NCBI GenBank assembly: GCA_016213735.1
Contig: JACQZU010000021.1
Coordinates: 186,001 to 250,000, forward strand
Length of the DNA: 64,000 nucleotides
Reading direction: 5' to 3'
From: Acidobacteriota bacterium
GTDB taxonomy: Bacteria > Acidobacteriota > Holophagae > Holophagales > Holophagaceae
In this document: one piece after another, positions 7,798-18,116 of the stretch
Layout: each line of letters opens with the position of its first letter
Position numbering within the stretch: position 1 is the first letter of the stretch
The notes under the pieces: model-generated
Database searches by the model: none
Told to the model about the DNA's origin: nothing
What the model saw: only the letters and a program-made list of their open reading frames with translations
Program-made: the position numbers and the translations under genes

Positions 7798-8856
7798 CTA
7801 GAGCAGGTCCTTCCGGCCCCGCCGCTTCAGTTCGTCCACCACCTGCTTCACCCCCTGGGCGCGGTCCCGCCGGGTGACGAGCAGGGCGTCGGGCTCGTCC
7901 ACCACGATGAGGTCCTCGACGCCCGCCAGGGCCACGAGGCGCGCGCCACCGAAGACGGCGCAGTCCCGGGCCTCCACCAGCACCGCGTCGCCCCGGACGA
8001 TGTTGCCGGCGGCATCCTTCTCGTGGAAGTCCAGCAGCGCAGGCCAGCTGCCCACGTCGGACCAGCGGAAGCGCGCGGGGATCGCGGCCACGCGCCTGGA
8101 GCGCTCCAGGAGGGCGTAGTCGATGCTGGTGGCCTCCGTGCGGGCGTAGGCCGCGGGCAGGTCCCCGGGCAGCGCCCCGGCAGAGGCCCAGGCCTCCAGG
8201 GGGTCCAGCACGGCGGGGGCGTGGGCGCGCAGCTCCTCCCGGAAGGCGTCCAGACGCCAGACGAACATGCCGGCGTTCCAGAAGTGACGCCCGGAGGCCG
8301 CGTAGGCCAGGGCGGTCTCCAGGGGGGGTTTCTCCCGGAAGGCCGCCACCCGGCGCACCGGGCCTTCGCCCTCGGTCTCGATGTAGCCGTAGCCCGTCTC
8401 CGGATAGGCCGGCGGGATGCCGAAGGTCACCAGGTCCCCGGTGCCGGCGGCGTGCCGTGCGGCCAGGTCCAGGTCCTCCAGGAAGCGCGGCTCGTCTCCG
8501 ATCCAGTGGTCGGCGCTGAGCACGGCCATCACGGCGTCCGGCCGCTTCCGGGCAATGTGGACCAGGGCCAGGGCCAGGCAGGGCGCCGTGTTGCGTCCCT
8601 CGGGTTCGGCGATGACGTTGTCCGGGGGGAGCTCGGGCAGCAGGCGGCGGGTCTCCTCCGCCAGTTCCGTGGTGGTGGCGATGAAGATGCGCTCCGGACC
8701 GAAGGTGGGCAGGACCCGGTCCACGGTCTGGGCCAGCAGGTTCCGCTCCCCAAGGATGGGAAGGAACTGCTTGGGACGGCGTTCCCGGGAGCGGGGCCAG
8801 AAGCGTGTTCCCTTGCCCCCGGCCATGACGACGATGACGGTTGAACCAGCGCCCAT
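7798..8856 (-). CDS. manC: Mannose-1-phosphate guanylyltransferase
   Basis: A 352-residue nucleotidyltransferase that makes GDP-mannose from GTP and mannose-1-phosphate. The N-terminal signature VMAGGKGTRFWPRSRERRPK is intact, followed by NTAPCLALAL, LSADHWIGDE, FREKPPLETA and the FWNAGMFVWR motif of the GMP/ManC family. The start at 8856 is supported by GGAGGGTGAGG upstream; a longer frame to 8970 runs into tandemly repeated DNA and is unlikely to be coding. It lacks the C-terminal isomerase domain, supplied by the cupin gene 55 bases downstream. The first 30 bases of the gene are part of a 103-bp tandem repeat. Confidence 0.92.
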   Translation of the reverse strand: MGAGSTVIVVMAGGKGTRFWPRSRERRPKQFLPILGERNLLAQTVDRVLPTFGPERIFIATTTELAEETRRLLPELPPDNVIAEPEGRNTAPCLALALVHIARKRPDAVMAVLSADHWIGDEPRFLEDLDLAARHAAGTGDLVTFGIPPAYPETGYGYIETEGEGPVRRVAAFREKPPLETALAYAASGRHFWNAGMFVWRLDAFREELRAHAPAVLDPLEAWASAGALPGDLPAAYARTEATSIDYALLERSRRVAAIPARFRWSDVGSWPALLDFHEKDAAGNIVRGDAVLVEARDCAVFGGARLVALAGVEDLIVVDEPDALLVTRRDRAQGVKQVVDELKRRGRKDLL

Positions 8857-9065
8857 CGTGACCTCACCCTCCCATGAACTCAACGCCCCAGGGCGTGAGG
8901 TCCCGCGTACCGCGCGGCGAACCCGAGATGACGACGATGACGGTTGAACCAGCGCCCGTCGCGACCCCACCCGAAAGGCTTCTGGATGCCCGAAGGGGCC
9001 TGGTCCCGGGTGCCGTCCGGCGAGTCCGGGATGACCACGGCGACGGTCTCGGAACCGTTCATGGG
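8825..9065. repeat. 103-bp period tandem repeat spanning the manC start
   Basis: Three copies start at 8825, 8928 and 9031, exactly 103 bases apart. Copies one and two agree at all of their first 30 bases (ATGACGACGATGACGGTTGA and onward) and agree again near the end of the unit (GGTCCCGsGTrCCG, CGGCGA). The third is more diverged but begins ATGACCACGGCGACGGT. Read on the minus strand, copy one is the manC start, copy two repeats it with ATG changed to ACG, and copy three has AACGGTTCCGAGACCGTCG in place of GGCGCTGGTTCAACCGTCA. Confidence 0.85.
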
Positions 9066-9084
9066 CCCGCCCTTCCCCCGGCCC

Positions 9085-9408
9085 TCAGCCGCCCTTCCGG
9101 GTGGCCTTCTTCGGCGCCTTGCGGGCGGCTCCGGCCTTTTTCTTCGCCCCCGCCTTCGGGCTGCCCTTCCGGGCACCGCCGCGCCGGCCCCGGCGAAGGT
9201 CCTTGGGGTGGATCTCCGGTGGCGGGAGAGGGGGCGGCTCGACGATGCCTCGCGGCACCGGCGGCAGGTCGTCCTCCGGGATGTTCAGGGCGGCGGCCCG
9301 CTGGGCCCGGGCCTGGACCACCGGATCCCCCTCGGGTACGAGGGGCGTGGCTGCGGCCACGAGGGCGAAGGTGACGGCGGCCGTTCCCAGGCGTCGCAGC
9401 AGGCTCAT
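9085..9408 (-). CDS. Small exported Lys/Arg-rich protein of unknown function
   Basis: A 107-residue protein with a signal-peptide-like start (MSLLRRLGTAAVTFALVAAA), a central Pro-rich segment (PPVPRGIVEPPPLPPPEIHP) and a strongly basic tail rich in Lys, Ala and Gly, like the tails of nucleic-acid or polyanion binding proteins. GGAGGAG lies six bases before the ATG, which supports real translation. I do not recognise a family. The gene shares strand and neighbourhood with the CheZ-like gene 40 bases upstream. The third copy of the manC-start repeat abuts its 3' end. Confidence 0.55.
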   Translation of the reverse strand: MSLLRRLGTAAVTFALVAAATPLVPEGDPVVQARAQRAAALNIPEDDLPPVPRGIVEPPPLPPPEIHPKDLRRGRRGGARKGSPKAGAKKKAGAARKAPKKATRKGG

Positions 9409-9448
9409 CCGGGCTCCTCCGTTCCCTCCACCATACCCCCAGGGGGCT

Positions 9449-9964
9449 TCAGGCGGGAGGCTTGGGGGGCCTCAACTTGGCGAAGAACTCCGCCACCACC
9501 GCATCTGCGGCCTCCTTGGCCTTGTCGGCGACCTGGGCCTCCCGGGCCAGGATGTCCCGGCCAGCCGGGGCCATGTGGGCCTCCTCGGTGGCGGCGGGCT
9601 GGAGGTTCGCCAGGACGAAGTGGCTGACGTCGATGAGACGGTGGCCCACCTTCTCGAGCTTCTGCCGGATGATGTCCTGGTACTGGAAGAGGTCGAAGAC
9701 CCCCGAGACGTTGTAGACGCCGTTCTCCACGTGGACAGAGATGGCTTCCATCTTTTCCACAAGGGCGTCCTTCTCCGGAGAGGGGGGGACGAGGTCCCGC
9801 AGGAGTTCCTGGCATTCCCGGATCAGCGCCTGGATCTCCTGGAAGCTGCTCTCGACCACCTCGATCTGCCCAAGAACGCGCTCCGCGCCCCCTTCCTGCT
9901 CCTTGGCAATCTGGAGCAACTGCTCGGGAATGGCTTTGGACTTGGAACTCGGGATTTCGGCCAT
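9449..9964 (-). CDS. CheZ-like chemotaxis phosphatase
   Basis: A 171-residue helical protein. The segment FQYQDIIRQKLEKVGHRL (about 93-110) matches the active-site helix of CheZ, in which an Asp and a Gln four residues later (DxxxQ) act on phosphorylated CheY. Here they are D97 and Q101. Family members dephosphorylate CheY-type receivers. The same motif recurs in the larger protein at 34765-35697. No chemotaxis receptor or CheA lies nearby, so the target receiver is unknown. Lack of similarity outside the motif keeps confidence moderate; a general coiled-coil adaptor is the alternative. Confidence 0.6.
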   Translation of the reverse strand: MAEIPSSKSKAIPEQLLQIAKEQEGGAERVLGQIEVVESSFQEIQALIRECQELLRDLVPPSPEKDALVEKMEAISVHVENGVYNVSGVFDLFQYQDIIRQKLEKVGHRLIDVSHFVLANLQPAATEEAHMAPAGRDILAREAQVADKAKEAADAVVAEFFAKLRPPKPPA

Positions 9965-9978
9965 GAAGACCCCTGTAG

Positions 9979-11916
<1,938 letters not shown>

Positions 11917-11925
11917 ACCGGGCCC

Positions 11926-14538
11926 TCAGCCCCGCGAGGTCCGCGCCACGGTCTGGAGCAGCTCCGCCAGGCGGTAGGGTTTGTGGAGGAACGCGGTGGC
12001 CTCTCCCTCGACCAGGTCCTGCTCCGTGTAGCCGCTGCTGAGCACTACGGGAACCGTCGGATCCAGGGCCCTGATCCGGAGGAGGGCGTCCCGCCCTCCC
12101 ATCCTCGGCATGGTCAGATCCAGGATCACCAGGGCCACCTCCTCCCGGCGGGCGGAAAAGACTTCCACCGCCTCGAGGCCGTCCCAGGCCAGGAGGACCC
12201 GGTAGCCCTGGCTCCGCAGGGCTTCGCGGACGAACTCCCGGAGTTCGGGCTCGTCGTCGGCCACCAGCACCAGGGCCCCGGAACCTCCGGCCTCGGGAGC
12301 CGACACCTCCGCCGGCTCTTCCGGGGGCGGCGCCTCCGCCTCGGGGAGGAACAGGCGGAAGGTGGTGCCTCGCTCTCTCTGGCTCTGGACCGCCAGGCCG
12401 GCGCCGTGGGACTTCAGGATGCCCAGGACGGCCGTGAGACCCATGCCGCGGCCCGCGAACTTGGTGGTGTAGAAGGGATCGAAGATCCGGCCCAGCGTGG
12501 AGGCGTCCATTCCGGCGCCGTTGTCCTGAACCTCGACGACCACCGCGGGGCCTGGCGTCAGGGCATGGCCCGGCCACAGGCCCGCGAGGGTCTCCTCCCC
12601 GACGACCCCATGATGGATGTGGACCTTCACGACGCCGGGATGCTCCCCGATGGCCTCCGCACCGTTGGTGACCAGGTTCATGAGCACCTGCTGCATCTGG
12701 GCGGGGTCTCCCCTGACCCAGGCCGGGCGCACATCCAGGTCCAGCTGGATTTCCACCAGTTTGGGAAGGGAGTCCCGGAGAAGGTCTGCGATCTCCTCCG
12801 CCTCCCGGTTGAGGTCCAGGGTCCGCATGGTCATGGGGGCCCGGCCTGCGTAGGCCAGCATCTGCTGGGCCAGGTCCGCGGCCCGGCGGGAGGCGCCCAG
12901 GATGCGGCTCAGGTGTTCATGGACGGGGCTGTCGGTCGGGGTGAGGCGGGCCGCCAGGTCCGCATTCCCGCTCACCACCGCGAGGAGGTTGTTGAAGTCG
13001 TGGGCGATGCCTCCCGCCAGGACGCCCAGGCTTTCCAGCTTCTGGGCCCGGCGGAGGTTCTCCTCCTCCTTCCGGGCCTGGGTGACATCCTCCACCAGGC
13101 TCATGACGCCCAGCACCCGGCCTTCCCCGTCGGTCAACGGCGTGTTGGTCCACTGGCACAGCACGCGCCCGCCGTCCTTGGTCCGGTTCTCAAGGGTGGC
13201 AAGGTGGCTGCGACCGAGGGACAGCCTGTTGAGCGCATGGCGGATGGGCTGGGAGCTGAAGTCGTCGAAGAGCAGGTCGCGTCCATGTTTCCCAAGGATC
13301 TCCCCTTCGTCGTAGCCGAAGATTTTTTTGGCCGCGGGATTCCAGCCCTGGATCCGGAGTTCGGTGTCCCAGTCGATCACCGCGAAGGGAAGGTTTTCCA
13401 CAAGGTTGTGGAACCGCTGGAGCCCGGCGCGGATGTCCTCGGTGAGTCGGTGGGCCATCCCGAGGGCCCGGCTGCGGGCCCCGAGCAGGGACCAGGTGAG
13501 GACTCCCAGGGCCAGGCTGATGAGCCCGCCCCCCACGAGCCAATCCCGCCCCGACCGCCGTCCCGGGTCGTTCATGAAAGGCGGGAGGGCTCGGTAGCTC
13601 GCCCTCCATGTTCGTCCGCCCAGGTCGAAAGTCTGGTCCAGGGACGGGCTGGTGAAGCCTGGGGGGAGGTCCCGAAGGCGGGGATCCACCCTCACCGGCC
13701 TGGCGTTTCCCCCTGTGACATCCAGGACGTCCACCGCGATCGTGGACCCTTCCCCCTGGATTCCTCCCTCGATGAGGGCCGTGGAGCGTATGCCCAGGCT
13801 CAGCCATCCGTCGGAGAGGCCCCTCCGGTCCTCCAGGGTGGCCGGGGTCGCCCCGCCCTTGTAGAGAGGCAGGAACAGGGCCAGGGCGTGGGGATCAGGT
13901 CCGGCGTCCCCGAACATCAAGGGGGCGGTGAGCTTCAAATTCCCCGTATCCCTGGAGAGTTCCGCCGCCTCCCGCTGGACGGCGTGGGACCCGACGTCCA
14001 GGCCCAGGGCCAGTGGATTGGCGCTGGCCGGAGCTGCGTACTGGATCACGAGGAGGTCGGGCAATCCAGGCGAAATCGGCGGATCCCCGGGGATGAGGGT
14101 TTCGCTTCTCACCGGCCGAACCTGGTACAGGATCCCCTCCGCGAGACCCCGCTTGAGGAATTCCCCGAGCTCGGCCCGGGGAAGGCGGACGATGCGGGCG
14201 AGGGATTTCAAATCGGAGTGTTCTTCCAGGTCCATCTGCCCCACAAAGGCTTCCCATTCCCTGGCTCCGACCCTGTCCGTGACCATGCGCAGACCCCGCC
14301 CGGCCCGGAGCAGGTCCCCGAACTGATGGAGGCGTTCCTCGAGGCTTCCCTTCAGGCGCGCCGCGTGACGTGCCAGCCGGGCTTGGTCGCGGGCGGCCTG
14401 GGCCCCCCGGGCCTGGCGGTAGCCCAGGAAGCTCGCCAGGAGACCCAGGGCGAGCACCGCCAAGCCCCAGCCTGGGGCCGACCTGGATGGGCGGCCCGCC
14501 CGCGGGAGGGCCGTTGAATCAGGGACTGTACGGGTCAT
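11926..14538 (-). CDS. CHASE-PAS hybrid sensor histidine kinase with receiver
   Basis: An 870-residue membrane kinase. A first transmembrane helix (about 24-42) and a second (about 335-357) enclose a CHASE-type extracellular sensor (FGDLLRAGRGLRMVTDRVG, EWEAFVGQMDLEEHSDLKSL). A PAS domain follows (VIDWDTELRIQGWNPAAKKI), then HisKA with LAGGIAHDFNNLLAVVSGNA, HATPase with DNGAGMDASTLGRIFDPFYT and GRGMGLTAVLGILKSHG, and a C-terminal receiver with LVADDEPELREF, VILDLTMPRMGG and LHKPY. Its start overlaps the stop of the GGDEF-EAL gene by four bases, so the two form one operon. CHASE ligands are usually small extracellular molecules; none can be assigned here. Confidence 0.93.
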   Translation of the reverse strand: MTRTVPDSTALPRAGRPSRSAPGWGLAVLALGLLASFLGYRQARGAQAARDQARLARHAARLKGSLEERLHQFGDLLRAGRGLRMVTDRVGAREWEAFVGQMDLEEHSDLKSLARIVRLPRAELGEFLKRGLAEGILYQVRPVRSETLIPGDPPISPGLPDLLVIQYAAPASANPLALGLDVGSHAVQREAAELSRDTGNLKLTAPLMFGDAGPDPHALALFLPLYKGGATPATLEDRRGLSDGWLSLGIRSTALIEGGIQGEGSTIAVDVLDVTGGNARPVRVDPRLRDLPPGFTSPSLDQTFDLGGRTWRASYRALPPFMNDPGRRSGRDWLVGGGLISLALGVLTWSLLGARSRALGMAHRLTEDIRAGLQRFHNLVENLPFAVIDWDTELRIQGWNPAAKKIFGYDEGEILGKHGRDLLFDDFSSQPIRHALNRLSLGRSHLATLENRTKDGGRVLCQWTNTPLTDGEGRVLGVMSLVEDVTQARKEEENLRRAQKLESLGVLAGGIAHDFNNLLAVVSGNADLAARLTPTDSPVHEHLSRILGASRRAADLAQQMLAYAGRAPMTMRTLDLNREAEEIADLLRDSLPKLVEIQLDLDVRPAWVRGDPAQMQQVLMNLVTNGAEAIGEHPGVVKVHIHHGVVGEETLAGLWPGHALTPGPAVVVEVQDNGAGMDASTLGRIFDPFYTTKFAGRGMGLTAVLGILKSHGAGLAVQSQRERGTTFRLFLPEAEAPPPEEPAEVSAPEAGGSGALVLVADDEPELREFVREALRSQGYRVLLAWDGLEAVEVFSARREEVALVILDLTMPRMGGRDALLRIRALDPTVPVVLSSGYTEQDLVEGEATAFLHKPYRLAELLQTVARTSRG

Positions 14539-16508
14539 GGACGGAGGCCGGGGCCCAGGTTAACAGACTCCCCCAGCCAGCACGGATCGCGGGCCAGGAG
14601 TTCCTCCATGGCTTCGGACCCCAGAGGCTTCGAGAAGAGGTAGCCCTGACCCTGGTCGCAGCCCAGGGCGAGAAGCCGCTCGAACTGGGCCCGGGTCTCG
14701 ATGCCCTCCCCCGTGACCCGCATGCCCAGGGCCTTCGCCATCGAAACGATGGCGGAGACGATGGCCGTGTCCTCCGGGCCCCGCCCCAGGCGGTCCACGA
14801 AACTCTTGTCCACCTTGAGGGCGTCCACCGGGAACCGCTTGAGGTAGGAAAGGCTCGAATAGCCCGTGCCGAAGTCGTCGATGACCAGGGCGATGTTGAG
14901 GCCCTTGAAGATTCGCATCGCCTCGATGGAGGTATCCGGATCCTTCATCATCACGCTCTCGGTGATCTCCAGCTTGAGGTGCCGCGGGCGCAGTCGCTGG
15001 TTCGAGAGCGCGGTGGTGACCATCTCCACCAGCTCCTTCTGCTGGAACTGCCGCATGGACAGGTTCACATTGATCATCCGGGGCGGATCCGTGGGGAATC
15101 GCCGCTGCCACTCGCTGGCCTGCCGGCAGGCCTCCTCCAGCACCCAATTCCCGATGGGGACGATGAGGCCCGTCTCCTCCGCCATGGGAATGAACTCCAG
15201 GGGGCTCACCATGCCTCGGTCGGGATGCTGCCAGCGCACCAGGGCCTCCCATCCCTCGATGCGGCCGGTGCGGAAGGAGACCAGGGGCTGGTAGTGGAGC
15301 TTGAATTCCCCCTGCTCCAGGGCGTGGCGCAGCTCCCCCTCCAGGCGGAGCCGGTCCTTGGCCGCCTGGTTCATGCTCGGGTCGAAGATCTCCACGGCGC
15401 CCTGCCCCTTCGTCTTGGCGCGGTACATGGCCAGCTCCGCGTCGTGCAGCAGCTCCTGGGCCCGGATGCCCGCCCGGTTGGTGAGGGCCAGGCCCATGCT
15501 GCAGCCCGTGAAGACCTCCTGGCCGTCGAGTTCCAGCCGTTCCCCGCACGCGGCCTGGATGCGATCGGCCACCACCATGGCGTGGCTGGCGTCCGCCAGG
15601 TCCTCGAAGAGGACCGCGAAGTCGTCCCCGCCAAGACGGGCCACGGTGTCCTCAGGACGAACGCAGGAGCGGATCCTCCCCGCCATCTGAACCAGCAGCC
15701 GGTCCCCGGCCTCGTGGCCCAGGCTGTCGTTGACGAGTTTGAAGCGGTCCAGGTCCAGGCGGAGGATGGCCACGAACTGTCTGCGGCGCTCCAGGCGCAG
15801 GAGGCTCTGCTGGACGCGTTCGAGGAAGAGGGTGCGGTTCGGCAGTGAGGTCAGGCGGTCCTGGAAGGTCTGGAGGGTCAGCTCAGCCTGGGTCTGGGTC
15901 CGGCCGGTGATGTCCTCCAGCACCACCAGCACCTCCTGCACGCGGCCCCTCCGATCCGCCAGGGGCTCTCCCTTCACCGACAGCCAGATCCAATCCTCGC
16001 CGCCGGGGCGCTCCACCCCCAGGACGTCCCCGTCGATCCGGATCCCCCCCCGCAGGATGCGGGGGACGGGGAGTTCCTCCGCCGCCCAGGGGGTGCCGTC
16101 CACCTTCAGGAAGGGCGGATCCGGGTTCAGCCAATCGAGCCGTTCCAGGGCGGGCAGTTCCCGGCCGAGCATCTCCAGGGCCCTGGAATTGCATCGGACC
16201 ATCCGCCCCCTCCGGTCGCAAAGCAGCACACCCACGGGAAGCATCCCGAAGACCACCGCGAAGGGATCATCGGCGGTGGCCTCCTCCTCCACCTTCCCCC
16301 GGGGCAGAAACCGCCTGATGGCCCCGCGGAAGAACAGAACCAATACGGCGCCCCCCAGGGCCTGGACGAGCAGCAGGGCCCCAGCCCCGAGGATGCCCCG
16401 GAGGTGGTATCCCGTGGCCCAGAGCCATAGGCCCATGGCCAGCACCGCTCCGGCGAAGGACAGCCACCGCCGGGGTGGCATCGCCGGAAGGGGGGGACTG
16501 CTCTCCAT
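14535..16508 (-). CDS. Membrane PAS-GGDEF-EAL cyclic-di-GMP protein
   Basis: About 657 residues. Two transmembrane segments lie at the N-terminus (about 13-60), then a PAS domain (FAVVFGMLPVGVLLCDRRGR), a GGDEF domain with RLGGDDFAVLFEDLADA and an EAL domain starting GWEALVRWQHPDRGMV, with IDDFGTGYSSLSYLKRFPVD and the C-terminal GCDQGQGYLFSKPL. The EAL catalytic motifs look intact, so c-di-GMP hydrolysis is likely. The cyclase motif is GGDDF rather than GG(D/E)EF and may be weak or regulatory. I prefer the ATG at 16508, preceded by AAAGGAAC, over the in-frame 16547 start. It is co-transcribed with the CHASE kinase. Confidence 0.93.
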   Translation of the reverse strand: MESSPPLPAMPPRRWLSFAGAVLAMGLWLWATGYHLRGILGAGALLLVQALGGAVLVLFFRGAIRRFLPRGKVEEEATADDPFAVVFGMLPVGVLLCDRRGRMVRCNSRALEMLGRELPALERLDWLNPDPPFLKVDGTPWAAEELPVPRILRGGIRIDGDVLGVERPGGEDWIWLSVKGEPLADRRGRVQEVLVVLEDITGRTQTQAELTLQTFQDRLTSLPNRTLFLERVQQSLLRLERRRQFVAILRLDLDRFKLVNDSLGHEAGDRLLVQMAGRIRSCVRPEDTVARLGGDDFAVLFEDLADASHAMVVADRIQAACGERLELDGQEVFTGCSMGLALTNRAGIRAQELLHDAELAMYRAKTKGQGAVEIFDPSMNQAAKDRLRLEGELRHALEQGEFKLHYQPLVSFRTGRIEGWEALVRWQHPDRGMVSPLEFIPMAEETGLIVPIGNWVLEEACRQASEWQRRFPTDPPRMINVNLSMRQFQQKELVEMVTTALSNQRLRPRHLKLEITESVMMKDPDTSIEAMRIFKGLNIALVIDDFGTGYSSLSYLKRFPVDALKVDKSFVDRLGRGPEDTAIVSAIVSMAKALGMRVTGEGIETRAQFERLLALGCDQGQGYLFSKPLGSEAMEELLARDPCWLGESVNLGPGLRP

Positions 16509-16583
16509 GGATGGATGTTCCTTTCGAGCCCTGTGAGCCCAGACCATCCTTTCGGCAGGCCCGCCGTCGGACTAAATTGAGGG

Positions 16584-17027
16584 GTGGAATCCCTCGACGC
16601 CTTCCTCCCTTTCGGCCACCAGGCGCTGCGCCACCCCGCGGAGCGCCGTCGCCTGGACGCCATCCTCCTCCGCTGGGCCACGGCCTGGCAGGGGCCCCGC
16701 CGCACCTTGGAATTTACCCGCTCCCACCACGGGGCCTACCTGCATTTCAACCAGCTCATTGGACGCACCTGGTGCCAGGTCTGCACCTTCCACGCCGTTC
16801 CCCGCCAGGGGGTCGCGCTCCGGGGCCCGGACCCCGACCGCATGAGGAAATCCCACAAGCTCCGGCGGATCCCCCTGGACCGCAGCTCCCTGGACGCCGT
16901 CTTCGAGGCCTGGTCGGCCCATCCCGAGGCCCGGCCCGCGGGTCTTGCGGTGGAGCTGCACCTCGCAGAGGCTCCCGACGAAGTGTGGGAGGCTTTTCTG
17001 CTGGAGGCCCTGCGGGCCCTCGGATGA
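16584..17027 (+). CDS. Hypothetical protein, 147 residues
   Basis: I do not recognise this protein. It is soluble, rich in Arg, Leu and Trp, and begins MESLDAFLPFGHQALRHPAE. It contains SHHGAYLHFNQLIGRTWCQV and DRMRKSHKLRRIPLDRSSLD, without signal peptide or membrane segments. It is divergently transcribed from the GGDEF-EAL gene. The GTG at 16584 is the likely start: a -10-like TAAATT (16573-16578) lies five bases before it, so the mRNA may have no leader. Codon use resembles the neighbours. Confidence 0.55.
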   Translation: MESLDAFLPFGHQALRHPAERRRLDAILLRWATAWQGPRRTLEFTRSHHGAYLHFNQLIGRTWCQVCTFHAVPRQGVALRGPDPDRMRKSHKLRRIPLDRSSLDAVFEAWSAHPEARPAGLAVELHLAEAPDEVWEAFLLEALRALG

Positions 17028-17043
17028 GGCCGGGCCCGGGGAT

Positions 17044-18048
17044 TCAGCCGCCCACCCGGTGCATGGGCACCTTGGGCAGGGCCGCGGTGGCTTCCGTGCG
17101 GAGCAGGGAGTAGCGGTCCTCCCGGCGGGCCCAACGACCGGCGATGGCGGCCTCCAGGGTTGCGTCCCCCGCACCCCCGCGGAGAAGGCCCTTGAGGTCG
17201 AGACCCTCACCGGCGAAGAGGCAGGTGTAGAGGTGTCCGTCCGCGGAGAGCCGCGCACGGTCGCAGCCCAGGCAGAAGGGTTCCGTCACGCTGGAAATGA
17301 AGCCCACCTCCCCGGCCCCGTCCCGGTACCGGTGCCGGAAGGCCACCTGCCCCAGGCGATCCTGCGGCACCGGATCCAGGGGCCAGCGGGCGTGAATGCG
17401 TGCCCTGAGGCTTTCGCCGGACAGGACCCGGTCCAGGCGCCATCCGGCCGCGCTGCCCACGTCCATGAACTCGATGAAGCGCAGGGCAAGCCCCCGCCCC
17501 CGCGCCCAGCCGGCCAAGTCCAGGACTTCGTCGTCGTTGACGCCAGCCTGAACCACGCAGTTGATCTTGACCGGATGCAGGCCCACCCCCTGGGCCTCGG
17601 CGATGCCCTCCAGCACCAGGGCAAGGGGGACCGACGTGTCCGAAACGGCCTGGAACCTGGCGGGGTCCAAGGTGTCCAGGCTCACCGTCACCCGGGCCAG
17701 CCCGGCCTCCTTCAGGGCCTTGGCATGTCCCGCCAGCAGCGCCCCGTTGGTGGTGAGGGTGATCTCCCGGATCCCCTCCGTGGCGCGGAGCATCTTGACC
17801 AGGGCAGGGAGGTCCTTCCTCAGCAGGGGCTCACCGCCGGTCAGGCGGATTTTCTCCACCCCCAGGCGGGTGAAGAGGACGGCCAGCCGGGCCAATTCCT
17901 CGAAGTGCAGGATGTCCTCCCGGGGCAGGAAGGGGTAATCCGGAGGGAAGCGCTCCGCGGGCATGCAATAGGTGCAACGGAAGTTGCAGCGGTCCGTCAC
18001 GGAGAGGCGGAGGGAGCGGAGCGGCCGCTGGAGGGCGTCGAGGGGCAT
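17044..18048 (-). CDS. moaA: GTP 3',8-cyclase MoaA
   Basis: A 334-residue radical-SAM enzyme that starts molybdenum cofactor synthesis by rearranging GTP. The N-terminal cluster site is CNFRCTYC within LRLSVTDRCNFRCTYCMP. KIRLTGGEPLLRKDL follows, and the second cluster is formed by FCLGCDRARL and a later Cys in GHLYTCLFAGEG. The usual C-terminal Gly-Gly pair ends the protein (HRVGG). No other moa genes are nearby. The ATG at 18048 is preferred; an in-frame GTG at 18057 would sit almost against the CATAAT -10-like box upstream. No clear Shine-Dalgarno is seen. Confidence 0.95.
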   Translation of the reverse strand: MPLDALQRPLRSLRLSVTDRCNFRCTYCMPAERFPPDYPFLPREDILHFEELARLAVLFTRLGVEKIRLTGGEPLLRKDLPALVKMLRATEGIREITLTTNGALLAGHAKALKEAGLARVTVSLDTLDPARFQAVSDTSVPLALVLEGIAEAQGVGLHPVKINCVVQAGVNDDEVLDLAGWARGRGLALRFIEFMDVGSAAGWRLDRVLSGESLRARIHARWPLDPVPQDRLGQVAFRHRYRDGAGEVGFISSVTEPFCLGCDRARLSADGHLYTCLFAGEGLDLKGLLRGGAGDATLEAAIAGRWARREDRYSLLRTEATAALPKVPMHRVGG

Positions 18049-18116
18049 GGGAAGCACAATTATGGCGGGAGCCCGCCGGCCTTCCGGTCACAATGGAGGG
18101 TTGCATTGGATTCCCC

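Noticed and set aside
8880-9176. Minus-strand frame of 98 codons upstream of manC
   Set aside because: It reads through the tandem repeat and a basic low-complexity stretch; no ribosome site. Better explained as repeat DNA.
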